A program made the position numbers and the translations under genes. This document shows, one piece after another, positions 41,744 through 52,402 of a stretch of DNA of 64,000 nt. The first letter of the stretch is position 1, and each line of letters opens with the position of its first letter. This DNA comes from Picocystis sp. L7. Taxonomy: Eukaryota > Chlorophyta > Picocystophyceae > Picocystales > Picocystaceae. The stretch lies in the NCBI GenBank assembly GCA_020975725.1, contig QXJR01000011.1, positions 665,632 to 729,631 of the forward strand, written 5' to 3'. The notes under the pieces are model-generated. The model had not been told where the DNA came from, did not search any database, and saw only the letters and a list, made by a program, of their open reading frames with translations.

Positions 41744-42492
41744 ATGATGGCTGGAACATTGCTTCAGAGCGGGAGACGACCGACGGGTAGGATCGGAAGG
41801 AATCCCACCTTGCAAGTCCGCGCCGCGGGTACCAAGGTGCGCACGCAAGCGAGCGGATGCAAACGGTGCTGCTTTTTCGTGCCGGTCGGATGTCCTCGTG
41901 CGGCTTCCGGCGAGCGCCTCCGTCACACGGGAGTGTGCGTTCGCAGATGCATTTGTCAGCTGGCGGTGTGGGTCTTCGAGAGGGTCGCTGACGACAGAGT
42001 ATGTTCCGTTCTCGAAGTCCATTGGATACAAAGACAAAGAGTTCCGCTCCAAGACCGTCAGCTCCAAGGGCGCCCCGAAGCTCCTTGCCAGGTAGGTGCT
42101 CCCCCTTATTGCACTTCTGTCGAGTCCGTTTAGCAGAATCTGACCGTCTCTTGCTACGCAGGGTGGAGGAACTCCGTCTCCTTTCCAAGGCAGAAGAGGC
42201 AGGATTGCTTTCTGCAGCGGAGAAGGCGGGATTGTCCCTCTCTTCAATCGAGAAGATGGGATTGCTCTCGAAAGCGGAAGACTTTGGCATCCTAACGCTT
42301 GCTACCGACACAAATGCACCAGCTCTGTTGACTACCATTGCTGTGGTTTGCTATGCTGCTGCCCCGGCCCTGGTGTATTTTGGACCCGATGATCTGTTCG
42401 TTGCAGAGGCGATCGGTGCAGCAACGCTGGCGATTGGTGGTACAGCAGCTTTTGGAGGGGCCACCCTCCTTGGCACGCTTCAAAAGAGTTGA
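41744..42492 (+). CDS. DUF1118 thylakoid membrane protein (RIQ1/RIQ2 family)
   Basis: The conserved part reads RVEELRLLSKAEEAGLLSAA, EKAGLSLSSIEKMGLL and SKAEDFGILTLA, followed by two hydrophobic helices (LLTTIAVVCYAAAPALVYF and AIGAATLAIGGTAAFGGATL). This is the signature of DUF1118; in Arabidopsis the RIQ1/RIQ2 members sit in grana and affect LHCII organisation and non-photochemical quenching. The last intron, 42092-42161, is clear. The final exons are an about 90-nt to 190-nt piece ending 42091 and 42162-42492. The first ATG (41744) opens a basic, Ser/Arg-rich leader in another frame, so one more intron must lie between about 41786 and 42000. One solution is donor GG|GTAGGA at 41787 with acceptor TTCGCAG at 41946; an alternative is donor AAG|GTGCGC at 41837. 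The leader would be a plastid transit peptide with no secretory signal. Confidence 0.8.
42092..42161 (+). other. Spliceosomal intron in the DUF1118 gene
   Basis: Donor CCAG|GTAGGT, branch-like TCTGACC, acceptor CTACGCAG|GG; 70 bp, phase 2. Joining gives ...KLLAR|VEELRLL across the junction, matching the family. The unspliced frame ends at TAG within the donor. Confidence 0.85.
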
Positions 42493-42701
42493 GCGTGCGT
42501 CTTCGAGAGTCTTCGCTGCGCCGTCTTTTAAACTTGTCCTTTCATTCCGCAGGCCAGTTTGCTGATGCAACCTTTGATCTAACCAGCCAAGGGCTCAAAC
42601 CTACATTGTAAAGATCAAAAAGCAGTTTTTACATAGTTTCAATTCTCACGTGTGCTACGACCAGTAAAGCACGCACCGTGGAGGTGAGAAAGGGCCCCCT
42701 T

Positions 42702-43367
42702 CTAGGGGTAGGTACATCCTTCTTGCGGCACATTCACAAGAACGGACGTATCGAGTCCTAAGCCTTCTGCAATGCCACGCAGTTCACTCACCAGCTCCTC
42801 TCGATTCGAAGGCAGGGCAGTGCGGCTAAAGAGCCAAAAACCAGAATCGTTGACGCCTGTCCCAGTTGTACAGCCATCTGCGGTTTCCACGGTTGGTGGG
42901 CCGCCCGTGACGATGGCCCACTCGTACCTCTCCGTATCCTCTGGACCTGCAGCGACCACCCAGTACGGGCCATAGAGTATGCTTGGGAGGAAGGTTGGAC
43001 CAACCGCAAGTTTGCTCGGATCTTCAATATCCGGAACGATGGCCAGCAGCTCTGCAGTGAAAGCCTCTCCCTCAACACCATCTCTCGAAGCAGAGTTTAA
43101 AACCGAAACTTGTGCATCTCCTCTTCTGCGCTTGAAGATTCCGCGAGCTTCGGTTTGTGTGTACTGTGCCCGCACACAGAATAGCTCCTCCAGCGGTTGA
43201 TAAGAAATGGGCAGCTGCTGTAGGACGTACCACGGATCGCCCACGTACTTGTCCAGATCAAACGGAGACACGGAGTCATATCCTTGCGGTGGGCATGCGG
43301 CCAGAGCACCGCAAACAAAGAGCAAGGAAACGTTGGCGATCAGCCACGAAGCGCTTGTTTTGGACAT
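42702..43367 (-). CDS. Secreted lipocalin (Blc/apolipoprotein D-like)
   Basis: 221 residues. A signal peptide (MSKTSASWLIANVSLLFVCG, cleavage near ALA|AC) is followed by Cys. The first lipocalin motif (G-x-W) is DLDKYVGDPWYVLQQLP (about 37-53). GPYWVVAAGPE and YEWAIVTGG are strands of the barrel. GFWLFSRTALPSNREELVSE matches the third conserved region plus C-terminal helix of Blc, TIL and apoD proteins. Such lipocalins carry fatty acids, sterols or carotenoids and protect membranes from oxidation; a thylakoid-lumen or secreted location fits the leader. The ATG at 43367 starts the signal peptide; the frame extends upstream with no function. It converges on the DUF1118 gene, and the tails are 209 bp apart. 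Confidence 0.87.
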   Translation of the reverse strand: MSKTSASWLIANVSLLFVCGALAACPPQGYDSVSPFDLDKYVGDPWYVLQQLPISYQPLEELFCVRAQYTQTEARGIFKRRRGDAQVSVLNSASRDGVEGEAFTAELLAIVPDIEDPSKLAVGPTFLPSILYGPYWVVAAGPEDTERYEWAIVTGGPPTVETADGCTTGTGVNDSGFWLFSRTALPSNREELVSELRGIAEGLGLDTSVLVNVPQEGCTYP

Positions 43368-44715
43368 CACGGAACGCACAGAGGTAGGTATCGAACGAAT
43401 CGCGTCGAGTTCGATCGTGCAGACCTGGACGTCGATTCGCAAGCTTTCCAAAAGCAATGAGCCAGTCGCGGATCGGTCGAAGCTTTTCTCCTGTTTGGGC
43501 CGACGCGTAGGGCGGGGAGTCGAGGAGCTGCGCCTGGTGCTCGTGCGTGGCGATTCGGCACGTGTGTCTGGGGGAAGTGAAACGACACCGCACGATGTTA
43601 TCTAGGTGTGGTGTGAGAGGTTCGTGGGGTGCGGGGGGTTCGACACAGTTGGGACGAAACAGCTGCTACAGCCCAGTGGGCATCACTCATCCACCCGGCG
43701 ATTGGAGAACCCCAACTCGAACGAGGAGAACCACAACCGGATGACGGGACGAGGCGGGCGTGGCCAGTAAGGGATAGTATCGAATCGATTGAATTGTAGG
43801 CACAGAAACATCAAGCGTTTCCCACAGTGTCTCTGTCAAGGGGAGGGGGTGCTTCTATGCTCAATATGCATCAACTTTGGGAAAAGGGGGAAATCGGAAT
43901 TCCACCGGGGTGTCCACGAGCAACGTCGATGATGGCGCACATCGGGACATTATTGGACCCACGCACAGGCGCACGAGGGATGAACGTGCACTTCTGCGCC
44001 GACCCCTCAACACAGGATGATCAGGTCGACCTCCCTGAAGAGGGAGAAGGCGAGAACGTCATTGATGGGGCGCCGGGGAGGACGATTCAAGACCAACCTG
44101 CAGCTCGTATATGAGCTCAAGGACGCTGATGCTCGGCGATTTGAGGCCGTCCTACATCTCACGGAGGAGCTTCAAAACGCTACTTCTTGGTGGTTTCAAT
44201 CCAATCTCCCGTCTAAGTTGGAAACGGATGAGTTGATTTTGAAACCTTCTTGTGTTTGAAAGTCAACAAAGGCATTCGGGGATGGGTGTGTTCTTGAGAA
44301 TCTACGCTGATGTTGGGAAAGTGTCGAGCATTTACCCTTGCTGATTGGCGAAAGGCTATGGTTTTGCTTTGGAGAATGATCCATGCATGAGCTCGTGTTT
44401 TCAAAGCTAACATCTACGAGGCGAAGAGTAGGTGTATACTCGATGAACAAGTTGTCTCCCTTTTCAATATTTCCAGAGGCTTTTCATATCGAATTTTAGA
44501 AAGAAAAATGGACTATCAAGTTCTTACATGTGACACAAGGACAAGAGGAGCTCATTCCTCCCGCCCCTATTCTTCTTTGCATTCCATATCAAGACATGAG
44601 GAAGTGAAATCACCATGTTAACCGCTTGATTGCTAATATCGTGGTGTTCTGATGAAGCCTCACATCCACATTGTGTTGCTCACTGAGAGAGCCATTAGTG
44701 ATACACTTGTCATTG
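43368..44715. other. Intergenic, no gene recognised
   Basis: It contains the lipocalin promoter (CACGTG listed separately). A short frame at 44017-44259 is Lys/Arg-rich and unmatched. Nothing else supported. Confidence 0.45.
43559..43564. promoter_or_regulatory. CACGTG box upstream of lipocalin gene
   Basis: Perfect palindrome 191 bp before the lipocalin start codon (minus strand gene, start 43367). Confidence 0.3.
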
Positions 44716-45567
44716 CTAGAGCAAAAAATGTGTAGGAGCAGATATATGATTCTTGTGGTGAGCTTCATCTTGTAAAAAGAATGTCTTCCCAAAGAACGCT
44801 GCCTCTCGAGAGGCACACACCAACGGCAATTCATTTGCATTATCATACACCACCTTCGAAGGAGGCTCCTTGAAAAACGCCTACAAAAATTTCATGATCT
44901 CCACTGTGCTCTTAGAGTCAAAACCGTGAATGATATGGAGACCAACCACCTTAAAGCCAGTACCACACAAGTAGTGAACTATACCGGGTACCATTCCATT
45001 GCTGCGCTTATAGTTCTTTTCATGTCTATTTGTCGATGACTTCCCGTGGTACCTTCCAAAACGCACAAATTTCCCATGGGGACCTATACATCCTGTCCTC
45101 AACGCAAACTCGAGATCCTCCATTTCAAAGTGCTCCTTAGCTATCGATTCAGTGTCTGATTATGCGACCTGCAACTCCAAGATATCCTTTGCCTTGCTGC
45201 TCTTCTCAAGTCGTCCAAGGAGGTATGCACATAGGTTTCGTAGGTTTTTATGTCTCCCTCTAGCACGCTTGGAAAGGAAGTGCGTGGTCATGCCTAGATG
45301 CCTACTTTCCAATGAAACATCGCAAATATGACCAACTGTCCACTCTCTTACGTCCCCTTTACAATAACTTTCAAAAACCACTTTGGCGTTTGGAGGGATG
45401 AAGGTGTTCAAAGGATATAAGGATCCAATGGCCTGGCCAATGCCTACCAATGGTGTACCAATTACGCACCGGTTAGGCTTGTATTCGTGTACATGATCGC
45501 CTAAAACTCTGCATGGCCCCCGTAGTGTTACGCCGGGTAGGCCATGCTCTCCTATGAAACCATGCCC
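44716..45567 (-). pseudogene. Broken KDZ-like transposase
   Basis: One minus-strand frame runs through two in-frame stops (TAA at 45162..45160, TAG at 44883..44881). It reads like the catalytic region of KDZ/Zisupton-type transposases: HEYKPNRCVIGTP, then HEKNYKRSNGMVPGIVHYLC (the family 'pGil-...CphG'), GLHIIHGFDSKS, and EPPSKVVYDNANELPLVCAS with FLQDEAHHKNH (family 'aP-viYDnaC-L--Y...vD-fHw-nH'). The family assignment is from motif memory. The usual C of YDNAC is N here. It is clearly dead; terminal inverted repeats were not found. Confidence 0.6.
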
Positions 45568-47426
45568 CTAGAGTTCCAAGCGCAGTGAGAGGCAGGACCC
45601 CGATAATTGGCCGGTCAATCGAGTGAGCCCCGGACTAATCCCCGGCTTAGTCGGAAAGAATAGTCCGGGCGAACCGGACTCAGACCGACCGACCCCCCGG
45701 GCCGAATCCCCTCGAAGATTCGAGAAGGGGATACGAAGGGTGGGCATGTCGTGTGGAAGATTCGGTCGGCTTAGGAGCTGAATCTTGGCCGTCCGATGAA
45801 TGACATAAGCAACACGTGACCATCAGCCGCCGCAATTCAGTTGAGGGGGCTACGTACGAACCCCTCAACCTTTAAGGGGATCTCCCTACTATGTAGTAGA
45901 TGAGAACTTGCTTGACCCTACGACGTTCACGGCGCCACTCCCACGGATTTTCGCGAGCCATCAGCACTTTCCGCGCCTGAGAAACAGCACTCCAAGTGCC
46001 GAAGGAGGCAACACCGAGCCAAAAAGGGGACGAACGCCGCTCACGCCAACGAGAAGTGCGCCACCCCAAAGAAGAAGAAACCGCCTCCATTTCGTGAGGG
46101 GTCGATGTTTCCATGAGCAAACCATGTGTCCAACGTCCTTTCACGGACGCATTGTAACGCGATCACCCCTGCTGTTGCACTCTCGTTGTCAAGAATATGA
46201 TGAAGTGTAGAAGCTCTCCTCGATCCCTTGTGCCATACATCAATCAAGTAGCCGAATTCTAGGTCCAAAGTGAAGCAAGTATAGGGCTTTTACTTCCCGG
46301 TGAAGCAAAGCTATCTTACCTTCCCGAAAGCGATCGCCGCAGTTGCGACTCGTCCTCCCCCTTGCTTTCCACGCCGGCATTCATCCCTACTATTTACCTT
46401 TCGTACGCACCGTGAACCCAACCCCCCCAAACGTGGGGTGTGGTTTCGACCTCAAACACCCGGGACAAAATCGAACCTATTGTCGTATGGGGAACCCACC
46501 GAATAGGAACAGACGAAGCAGCACCTCATCACGGGGGAGGAGCACGTCCACGTCGGAATTCCCAAGGATGGGACGGTCTCCTCGGAACGTCCGAAAGGGT
46601 GGGGTCGACATCAAAGGAGAAGGGGCGGGAAAAGGGATGGTACGACGTGGACGTGTTCGTAGAAGAGGTGCAAAAGGAAGGCGCTAGGAAGGGACAAACA
46701 AGTTCCACGAAGAACGGTTTTGGAAGGTTGCATGGAGGATAAAAGGTAAAGCAAAGGGTGTACGAGAGGAAGCGAAGACCTACTTACCGTGGAGGAGGGA
46801 CGTATGGCCGTGTGAGATCGAAGCTATTGATGCGTCATGTGAAAGCGATCCAACAAGCGTGTCACCAAAGGGAAGAGAATTCCCAAAGCGATTCAGAGGA
46901 GAAAATACCAACCACATCTCCCGCTACCACGACGAGCGCCGAGCTTGGAGACAAACAACCGGACATCAGCAGTGGTGGCAAGGATGAATCGGAGGCTGCA
47001 CCACTCCACTTGGCTTGAGGGTTTAGGTAGACTGGTTACGCGATTGGGCGAGTAGGTAGACAGTTTTTGCGATTGCGATTGGGGGGGGGTAATGGTTTAG
47101 GACTTGCTTCTGATTGGTGGATTTCGGGGCGCGGGACAAAAGGGGGGCATTGGAAACGGGGCGGTCCGGGAGGGGAGGGTCCTCGAGTGAGTTTCCGAGG
47201 GGAAGGGGGGTATTCATCGCCGCGATCGATGGTGAGAGGACGTGGGCACGTCGCGCGCGCCCGCGAGTTCCTTCAAGTCCTCTTTTTACTCCGTCGGCGA
47301 AAGCGTGTCATCTCATGTGCTTGGCGTGCGTCGCACAGGTAAGCATGAGCAAAACCTGGATATTCGACTTGGCAAAGAGTCGCACCTGCGCGCGCCAAGC
47401 CGTTGCGTAAGACGACTTCCGACGCT
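45568..47426. other. Transition from gene region to subtelomere
   Basis: No confident gene. At 45570-45900 there are several short inverted repeats (for example CTACTATGTAGTAG at about 45887-45900). A plus-strand frame ending at 47018 (GGGTYGRVRSKLLMRHVKAI ... ESEAAPLHLA) looks somewhat protein-like but has no convincing start, and might be a 3' exon. Degenerate GGTTTAGG telomere-like words begin at about 47021. Confidence 0.35.
47064..47085. repeat. Subtelomeric border motif, copy 1
   Basis: Contains TGCGATTGCGATTGGGG preceded by a T-run and followed by GGTTTAGG. Related copies are at 48342, 49606 and 50047, next to tandem arrays. Confidence 0.6.
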
Positions 47427-48325
47427 ACCCCTGGTCGCCTCTGCCCAGGGTACCCCTGGTCGCCTCTGCCCAGGGTACCCCTGGTCGCCTCTGCCCAGGG
47501 TACCCCTGGTCGCCTCTGCCCAGGGTACCCCTGGTCGCCTCTGCCCAATGGTACCCCTGGTCGCCTCTGCCCAGGGGTACCCCTGGTCGCCTCTGCCCAG
47601 GGGTACCCCTGGTCGCCTCTGCCCAGGGTACCCCTGGTCGCCTCTGCCCAGGGTACCCCTGGTCGCCTCTGCCCAGGGTACCCCTGGTCGCCTCTGCCCA
47701 GGGTACCCCTGGTCGCCTCTGCCCAGGGGTACCCCTGGTCGCCTCTGCCCAGGGTACCCCTGGTCGCCTCTGCCCAGGGTACCCCTGGTCGCCTCTGCCC
47801 AGGGTACCCCTGGTCGCCTCTGCCCAGGGTACCCCTGGTCGCCTCTGCCCAGGGTACCCCTGGTCGCCTCTGCCCAGGGTACCCCTGGTCGCCTCTGCCC
47901 AGGGTACCCCTGGTCGCCTCTGCCCAGGGTACCCCTGGTCGCCTCTCCTCTGCCCAGGGTACCCCTGGTCGCCTCTGCCCAGGGTACCCCTGGTCGCCTC
48001 TGCCCAGGGTACCCCTGGTCGCCTCTGCCCAGGGTACCCCTGGTCGCCTCTGCCCAGGGTACCCCTGGTCGCCTCTGCCCAGGGTACCCCTGGTCGCCTC
48101 TGCCCAGGGTACCCCTGGTCGCCTCTGCCCAGGGTACCCCTGGTCGCCTCTGCCCAGGGTACCCCTGGTCGCCTCTGCCCAGGGTACCCCTGGTCGCCTC
48201 TGCCCAGGGTACCCCTGGTCGCCTCTGCCCAGGGTACCCCTGGTCGCCTCTGCCCAGGGTACCCCTGGTCGCCTCTGCCCAGGGTACCCCTGGTCGCCTC
48301 TGCCCAGGGGTACCCCTGGTCGCCT
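47427..48325. repeat. 25-bp tandem array (about 36 copies)
   Basis: The unit starts GGTACCCCTGGTCGCCTCTG and ends CCCAG; nearly every copy is identical. A few carry one extra base (CAGGGGTACC, CAATGGTACC) and one copy has a duplicated CTCCT near 47944. It is readable in all plus frames because 25 is not a multiple of three; these frames are not genes. Confidence 0.97.
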
Positions 48326-48341
48326 GGGTTTAGGCAGATCG

Positions 48342-48362
48342 ATTTTGCGATTGCGATGGGGG
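48342..48362. repeat. Subtelomeric border motif, copy 2
   Basis: TTGCGATTGCGATGGGGG directly after the end of the 25-bp array and a GGGTTTAGG word. Confidence 0.6.
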
Positions 48363-48379
48363 CGAGTAGGCTTTAGGCC

Positions 48380-48796
48380 TTTGCCCCGACCGGCTCGGGG
48401 ATGTTAACTGAGATACTTAACTGCGCGGATCCGGCCGATCGGCGGCACGGAGCGACGAAACCGACGCGGATTTTGGCGGCACGTGGCGTCGTTCGAGGTC
48501 GGTTTCGCCCATGTGGTAGCGAGCTTCACGTCGCCGGACGGAGCCATGGCGCGGATGTGCCACGACGAAAAAAAACGAAACGTTTCCGTGGGATAGGAGG
48601 GCACTCGCCGTTTTTTTTTTTCGAGGATTGTGCACGGACGGACGTGCAACTAGTTGGAACGAGGGAGCGCGCGACCTACGGAATCGCCTCCAAGGAGACG
48701 GCAAGGGAAGGTGGTTCGGAATCCGCGTCCCTCCACGCGCCGAAGAGCACCGCCATGAGAACGCCGCACAAACGTCTTTCCCGCACGCTCGCCACC
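48380..48796. other. Short unique spacer between arrays
   Basis: CpG-rich unique sequence with no recognised gene. Confidence 0.4.
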
Positions 48797-49590
48797 CCCT
48801 CACACCCTCTCACCAATCAAACCCTCTCACCAATCACACCCTCTCACCATTCAAACCTCCCCGCCGCACTTTCGCCACCCTCTCGGCCCCTCTCACCACT
48901 CAAACCTCCCCGCCGCACTTTCGCCACCCTCTCGGTCCCCTCTCACCCAGACCTCCCTCCCTCAAACCTCCCCGCCGCACTTTCGCCGCCCTCTCGGTTC
49001 CCTCTCACCCAGACCTCGCTCCCTCAAACCTCCCCGCCGCACTTTCGCCACCCTCTCGGTCCCCTCTCACCCAGACCTCGCTCCCTCAAACCTCCCCGCC
49101 GCACTTTCGCCACCCTCTCGGTTCCCTCTCACCCAGACCTCCCTCCCTCAAACCTCCCCGCCGCACTTTCGCCGCCCTCTCGGTCCCCTCTCACACAGAC
49201 CTCGCTCCCTCAAACCTCCCCGCCGCACTTTCGCCACTGTGTCGGCCCCTCTCACCCAGACCTCGCTCCCTCAAACCTCCCCGCCGCACTTTCGCCATTC
49301 GCTCGGTCCCCTCTCACCCAGACCTCGCTCCCTCAAACCTCCCCGCCGCACTTTCGCCACCCTCTCGGCCCCTCTCACCCAGACCTCGCTCCCTCAAACC
49401 TCCCCGCCGCACTTTCGCCACCCTCCCAGGCCCCTCTCACCCAGACCTCGCTCCCTCAAACCTCCCCGCCGCACTTTCGCCACCCTCTCGGTCCCCTCTC
49501 ACACAGACCTCCCTCCCTCAAACCTCCCCGCCGCACTTTCGCCACCCTCTCGGCCCCTCTCACCCAGACCTCGCTCCCTCAAACCTCCCC
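48797..49590. repeat. 61/62-bp tandem array (about 12 copies) with degenerate lead-in
   Basis: The unit contains CAAACCTCCCCGCCGCACTT, then CGCCACCCTCTCGG and CACCCAGACCTCGCTCCCT. Copies differ by a 1-bp indel (GGCCCC/GGTCCCC) and by CTCGCTCC/CTCCCTCC. Before 48852 the array decays into shorter CCCTCTCACCA units. It is followed at once by GGTTTAGG. Confidence 0.95.
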
Positions 49591-49605
49591 GGTTTAGGAA
49601 GAACC

Positions 49606-49628
49606 TTTTTGCGATTGCGATTGGGGGC
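49606..49628. repeat. Subtelomeric border motif, copy 3
   Basis: TGCGATTGCGATTGGGG followed by GCATTAGGTATTAGGTG, immediately after the 61/62-bp array and GGTTTAGG. Confidence 0.65.
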
Positions 49629-50046
49629 ATTAGGTATTAGGTGTTGCCAAGTAGGGTTGCAAATATGCTCGAGCTAAGCTGAGTTGCGCAAAGTAGATGC
49701 TTGCCCCCCTTTTTGAAATCGTCCGTGCCCCCCTTTTTTTCTTCCGCTTCTCGTGGGGCAGCTCCCCCGTCCTTCGTTCGTTCCTTTTTTTTTTTTCGGG
49801 CGTGGGGGATTCGGGTTGGGGGCGCGGAACCCGCCATCGCCCCGGGACCTCGTTCGTGGGCGTCCTTTCGGTCGGGGAGCGGGGTGGGGGCGTCGGCGGG
49901 GCCTCTCCATCGCCATCGCGCGTGGGGCGCATCCCACCCCGTCGCTCGCGCGTGGGGGTGGGGGGGGGGGGTGAGGCGCAGGCGGGGAAAGGGGGGCACA
50001 GGGGGTCGGGGGACGGGGTGGGGGTTTGTGGGGGCCAGGAAGAACC

Positions 50047-50069
50047 TTTTTGCGATTGCGATTGGGGGC
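50047..50069. repeat. Subtelomeric border motif, copy 4
   Basis: Identical to copy 3, as part of the 441-bp duplication. Confidence 0.65.
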
Positions 50070-50480
50070 ATTAGGTATTAGGTGTTGCCAAGTAGGGTTG
50101 CAAATATGCTCGAGCTAAGCTGAGTTGCGCAAAGTAGATGCTTGCCCCCCTTTTTGAAATCGTCCGTGCCCCCCTTTTTTTCTTCCGCTTCTCGTGGGGC
50201 AGCTCGCCCGTCCTTCGTTCGTTCCTTTTTTTTTTCGGGCGTGGGGGATTCGGGTTGGGGGGCGCGGAACCCGCCATCGCCCCGGGACCTCGTTCATGGG
50301 CGTCCTTTCGGTCGGGGAGCGGGGTGGGGGCGTCGGCGGGGCCTCTCCATCGCCATCGCGCGTGGGGCGCATCCCACCCCGTCGGGCGCGCATGGGGGTG
50401 TGGGGGGGAGTGAGGCGCAGGGGGGGAAAGGGGGGTACAGGGGGTCGGGGGGTTTGTGGGGGGTTTTGAGGGGGCCAGGG

Positions 50481-50984
50481 GGGGCATTCGCGATCGCAAG
50501 AGGGACAGGGGGAGAGGCGGTACTGGTAGCGCGACCGAACCAGCGCACGAACGCGACACCGACAGACGCGGTCCCACGGACGCGCGCGACGCGCACGCGC
50601 CGTCGATCCTCCTCCGTTGGGGGTCGACGCGTGCCTGCGGAGCGTTTCGCGCGCCCGTGGCACCGCGTACGGCCCGTGCGACGCAGGGCCACGGACGGTC
50701 GACGCCACGGAGGTCGGCCCGACCGCGACCGACGGGATCGAACGGACATACGAACGATCGTTTTTCGAGCTTCGAACGTCGGAATCTTTTCTTTGTAATA
50801 CAAGAGCGTGTTTCGAAACGAAATTCGATCCCGCCTCGTCCGTTCGACGGGTTTCGGTGGACTCCTGATCCCTCGTCGGCGAAACATCCGATGGAGCGAC
50901 CAGCAGGCATCGCGTACGCTTCGACTGGCGATGCGATGAGCCAAACGAACGCTACCACTCGATTCTACGTGCTCGAAAACGGGT
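50481..50984. other. CpG-rich unique sequence, no gene assigned
   Basis: Composition (many TTCGAA, CGACG and GCGCGC words) resembles the gene block next to the telomere. Frames are open on both strands, but no protein family is recognised. Confidence 0.35.
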
Positions 50985-51430
50985 GGATGCAAAATTCAGC
51001 GTCGTTGGAGCGGTGGCGAAAGAATTGGAGGAAGGTTGGTGGGTCGTCGACATCCCGCACCTGGAGCGACGAAGGGAGGACGAGGAGGGACCTCGAGTCG
51101 GTATCGAAAGCGATGCGAACGGGACAAGTTGACCATGCCACCTACGTTGGATGGGTCCGAGAGGGACGCACGCGAAAATTCAGCGCCATCCAAGTCGAAA
51201 CGACGAAATGGACGAGGTGCTAGTGGGTCGTCGACATCCTTCCCATGGACAGACGAAGGCACGACCAGGAGGGGGTACCCTTCGTGCACTTTTAGGTCAT
51301 CGAAAAGGACGTATGGAGTTTTCCCTTCCCATCCGTATATCGAAGGAGGGATGGACGCAAATATGCAACTCCATTGGAGCAGGTCTGAAAGGATTGGAGA
51401 AGGGCTTGTGAGTCGTTGTGCTCCTTCACT
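50985..51430. repeat. Diverged copies of the 184-bp satellite
   Basis: About two and a half units with exact 184-bp spacing (AAAATTCAGCG at 50992 and 51176; GTGGGTCGTCGACATCC at 51040 and 51224). They clearly relate to the main array (shared GAGGGACCTCGAGTCGG, GACCATGCCACC, GACGAGGTGCT), but with many substitutions. Confidence 0.8.
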
Positions 51431-52402
51431 CAAGCAAGAAGAGGTGCCTACGAATCAAAGCATATTTATACCGGTTTTGCGCATGCGCGAGGAAACATTA
51501 GGGATTAGGGTATGAACCGTATCGACCTTCCAAACTCGGTACGGTGTAGAAAGCGGAATCCCGATCCTACGATAAGGGATTCCCTCCTCTCGCCCGGTCG
51601 CAAAATCCGCGGTCCCCTCAACACACGGTCCCTAGTCGATGGGAATGGGAAGGAATCCCGATCGGTTGGGGCGCCTCGGCGGGGCGTGGCGTTGGAATCA
51701 CCGGGGTGACCCGTTCGATCGAACTTCACCGTTCAAGTACCTGCACACCCGTCGAGGAAAAACAGCGGGCCTCGACCAATGAAAACGAGGAAACGAAAGG
51801 AGTTTCGACCAATCAGAATGCATAATATAAGGGGGGCATTTGCATCCGGTAATTCCGTTCGACCCACATAAGCAAGGGGGTATTCAAGCGCTTCTATCGG
51901 AGGGAGGAGAGGGACCGGAACCGGGCTGGCTCGAGGCTGCGCACAAAAGCACGAACGACATGTAAGACTGAACAGATGCTTCTGCAGTTTCTTCGCATCC
52001 AATTCCCATGACAAAATCAAAGAAGCCAGCCAAAGTGCGGTGAAAATGTACACAAAACATCATCAGCTTCAATTGAAGCCAAGCTCTCCTCACTCAAGTC
52101 AAACACTTGCAACCAACCACATCATGCAATCTTGGTAGAAAAAAAATCGTCATTACATATTTTTCACGATATACACAACATCATTCGATCAAGTCTCACC
52201 AGGAAACGATGCTCTCATCGTCCGCCCAATGACTAGCATGTGGTGCATATCTGCAACCAAATCCGAACAGTTTGGGACTAAATCCCTTGCTAGAGGCAAT
52301 GTCCAACCTAACTAAACTCGCAGCACACTCCGAAATAATGCTTCAAGAACAAACATAGAGCCTGCCATGCCACTTTCATTGTCCTTGGACTTATTTCGAG
52401 AA
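51431..52402. other. Unique spacer before the 184-bp array
   Basis: No recognised gene. The AT-rich second half (51950-52350) is unlike the arrays on either side. Confidence 0.4.

Larger units (their letters stand above)
49596..50480. repeat. Direct duplication of a 441-bp unit
   Basis: Two head-to-tail copies (49596-50036 and 50037 to about 50480), each starting AGGAAGAACCTTTTTGCGAT and including TGCTCGAGCTAAGCTGAGTT. The second copy has several small deletions in its G-rich end. Each begins with the border motif. Confidence 0.92.

Noticed and set aside
47242-48407. Long plus-strand frames of about 330-360 codons rich in PLVASAQGTPGRLCPGYPWS
   Set aside because: They are a reading of the 25-bp tandem array, open in all three frames because the unit contains no stop; no gene structure.
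48401-49677. Pro/Arg-rich frames over the 62-bp array
   Set aside because: Repeat artefact; the unit is read in different frames by different open frames.
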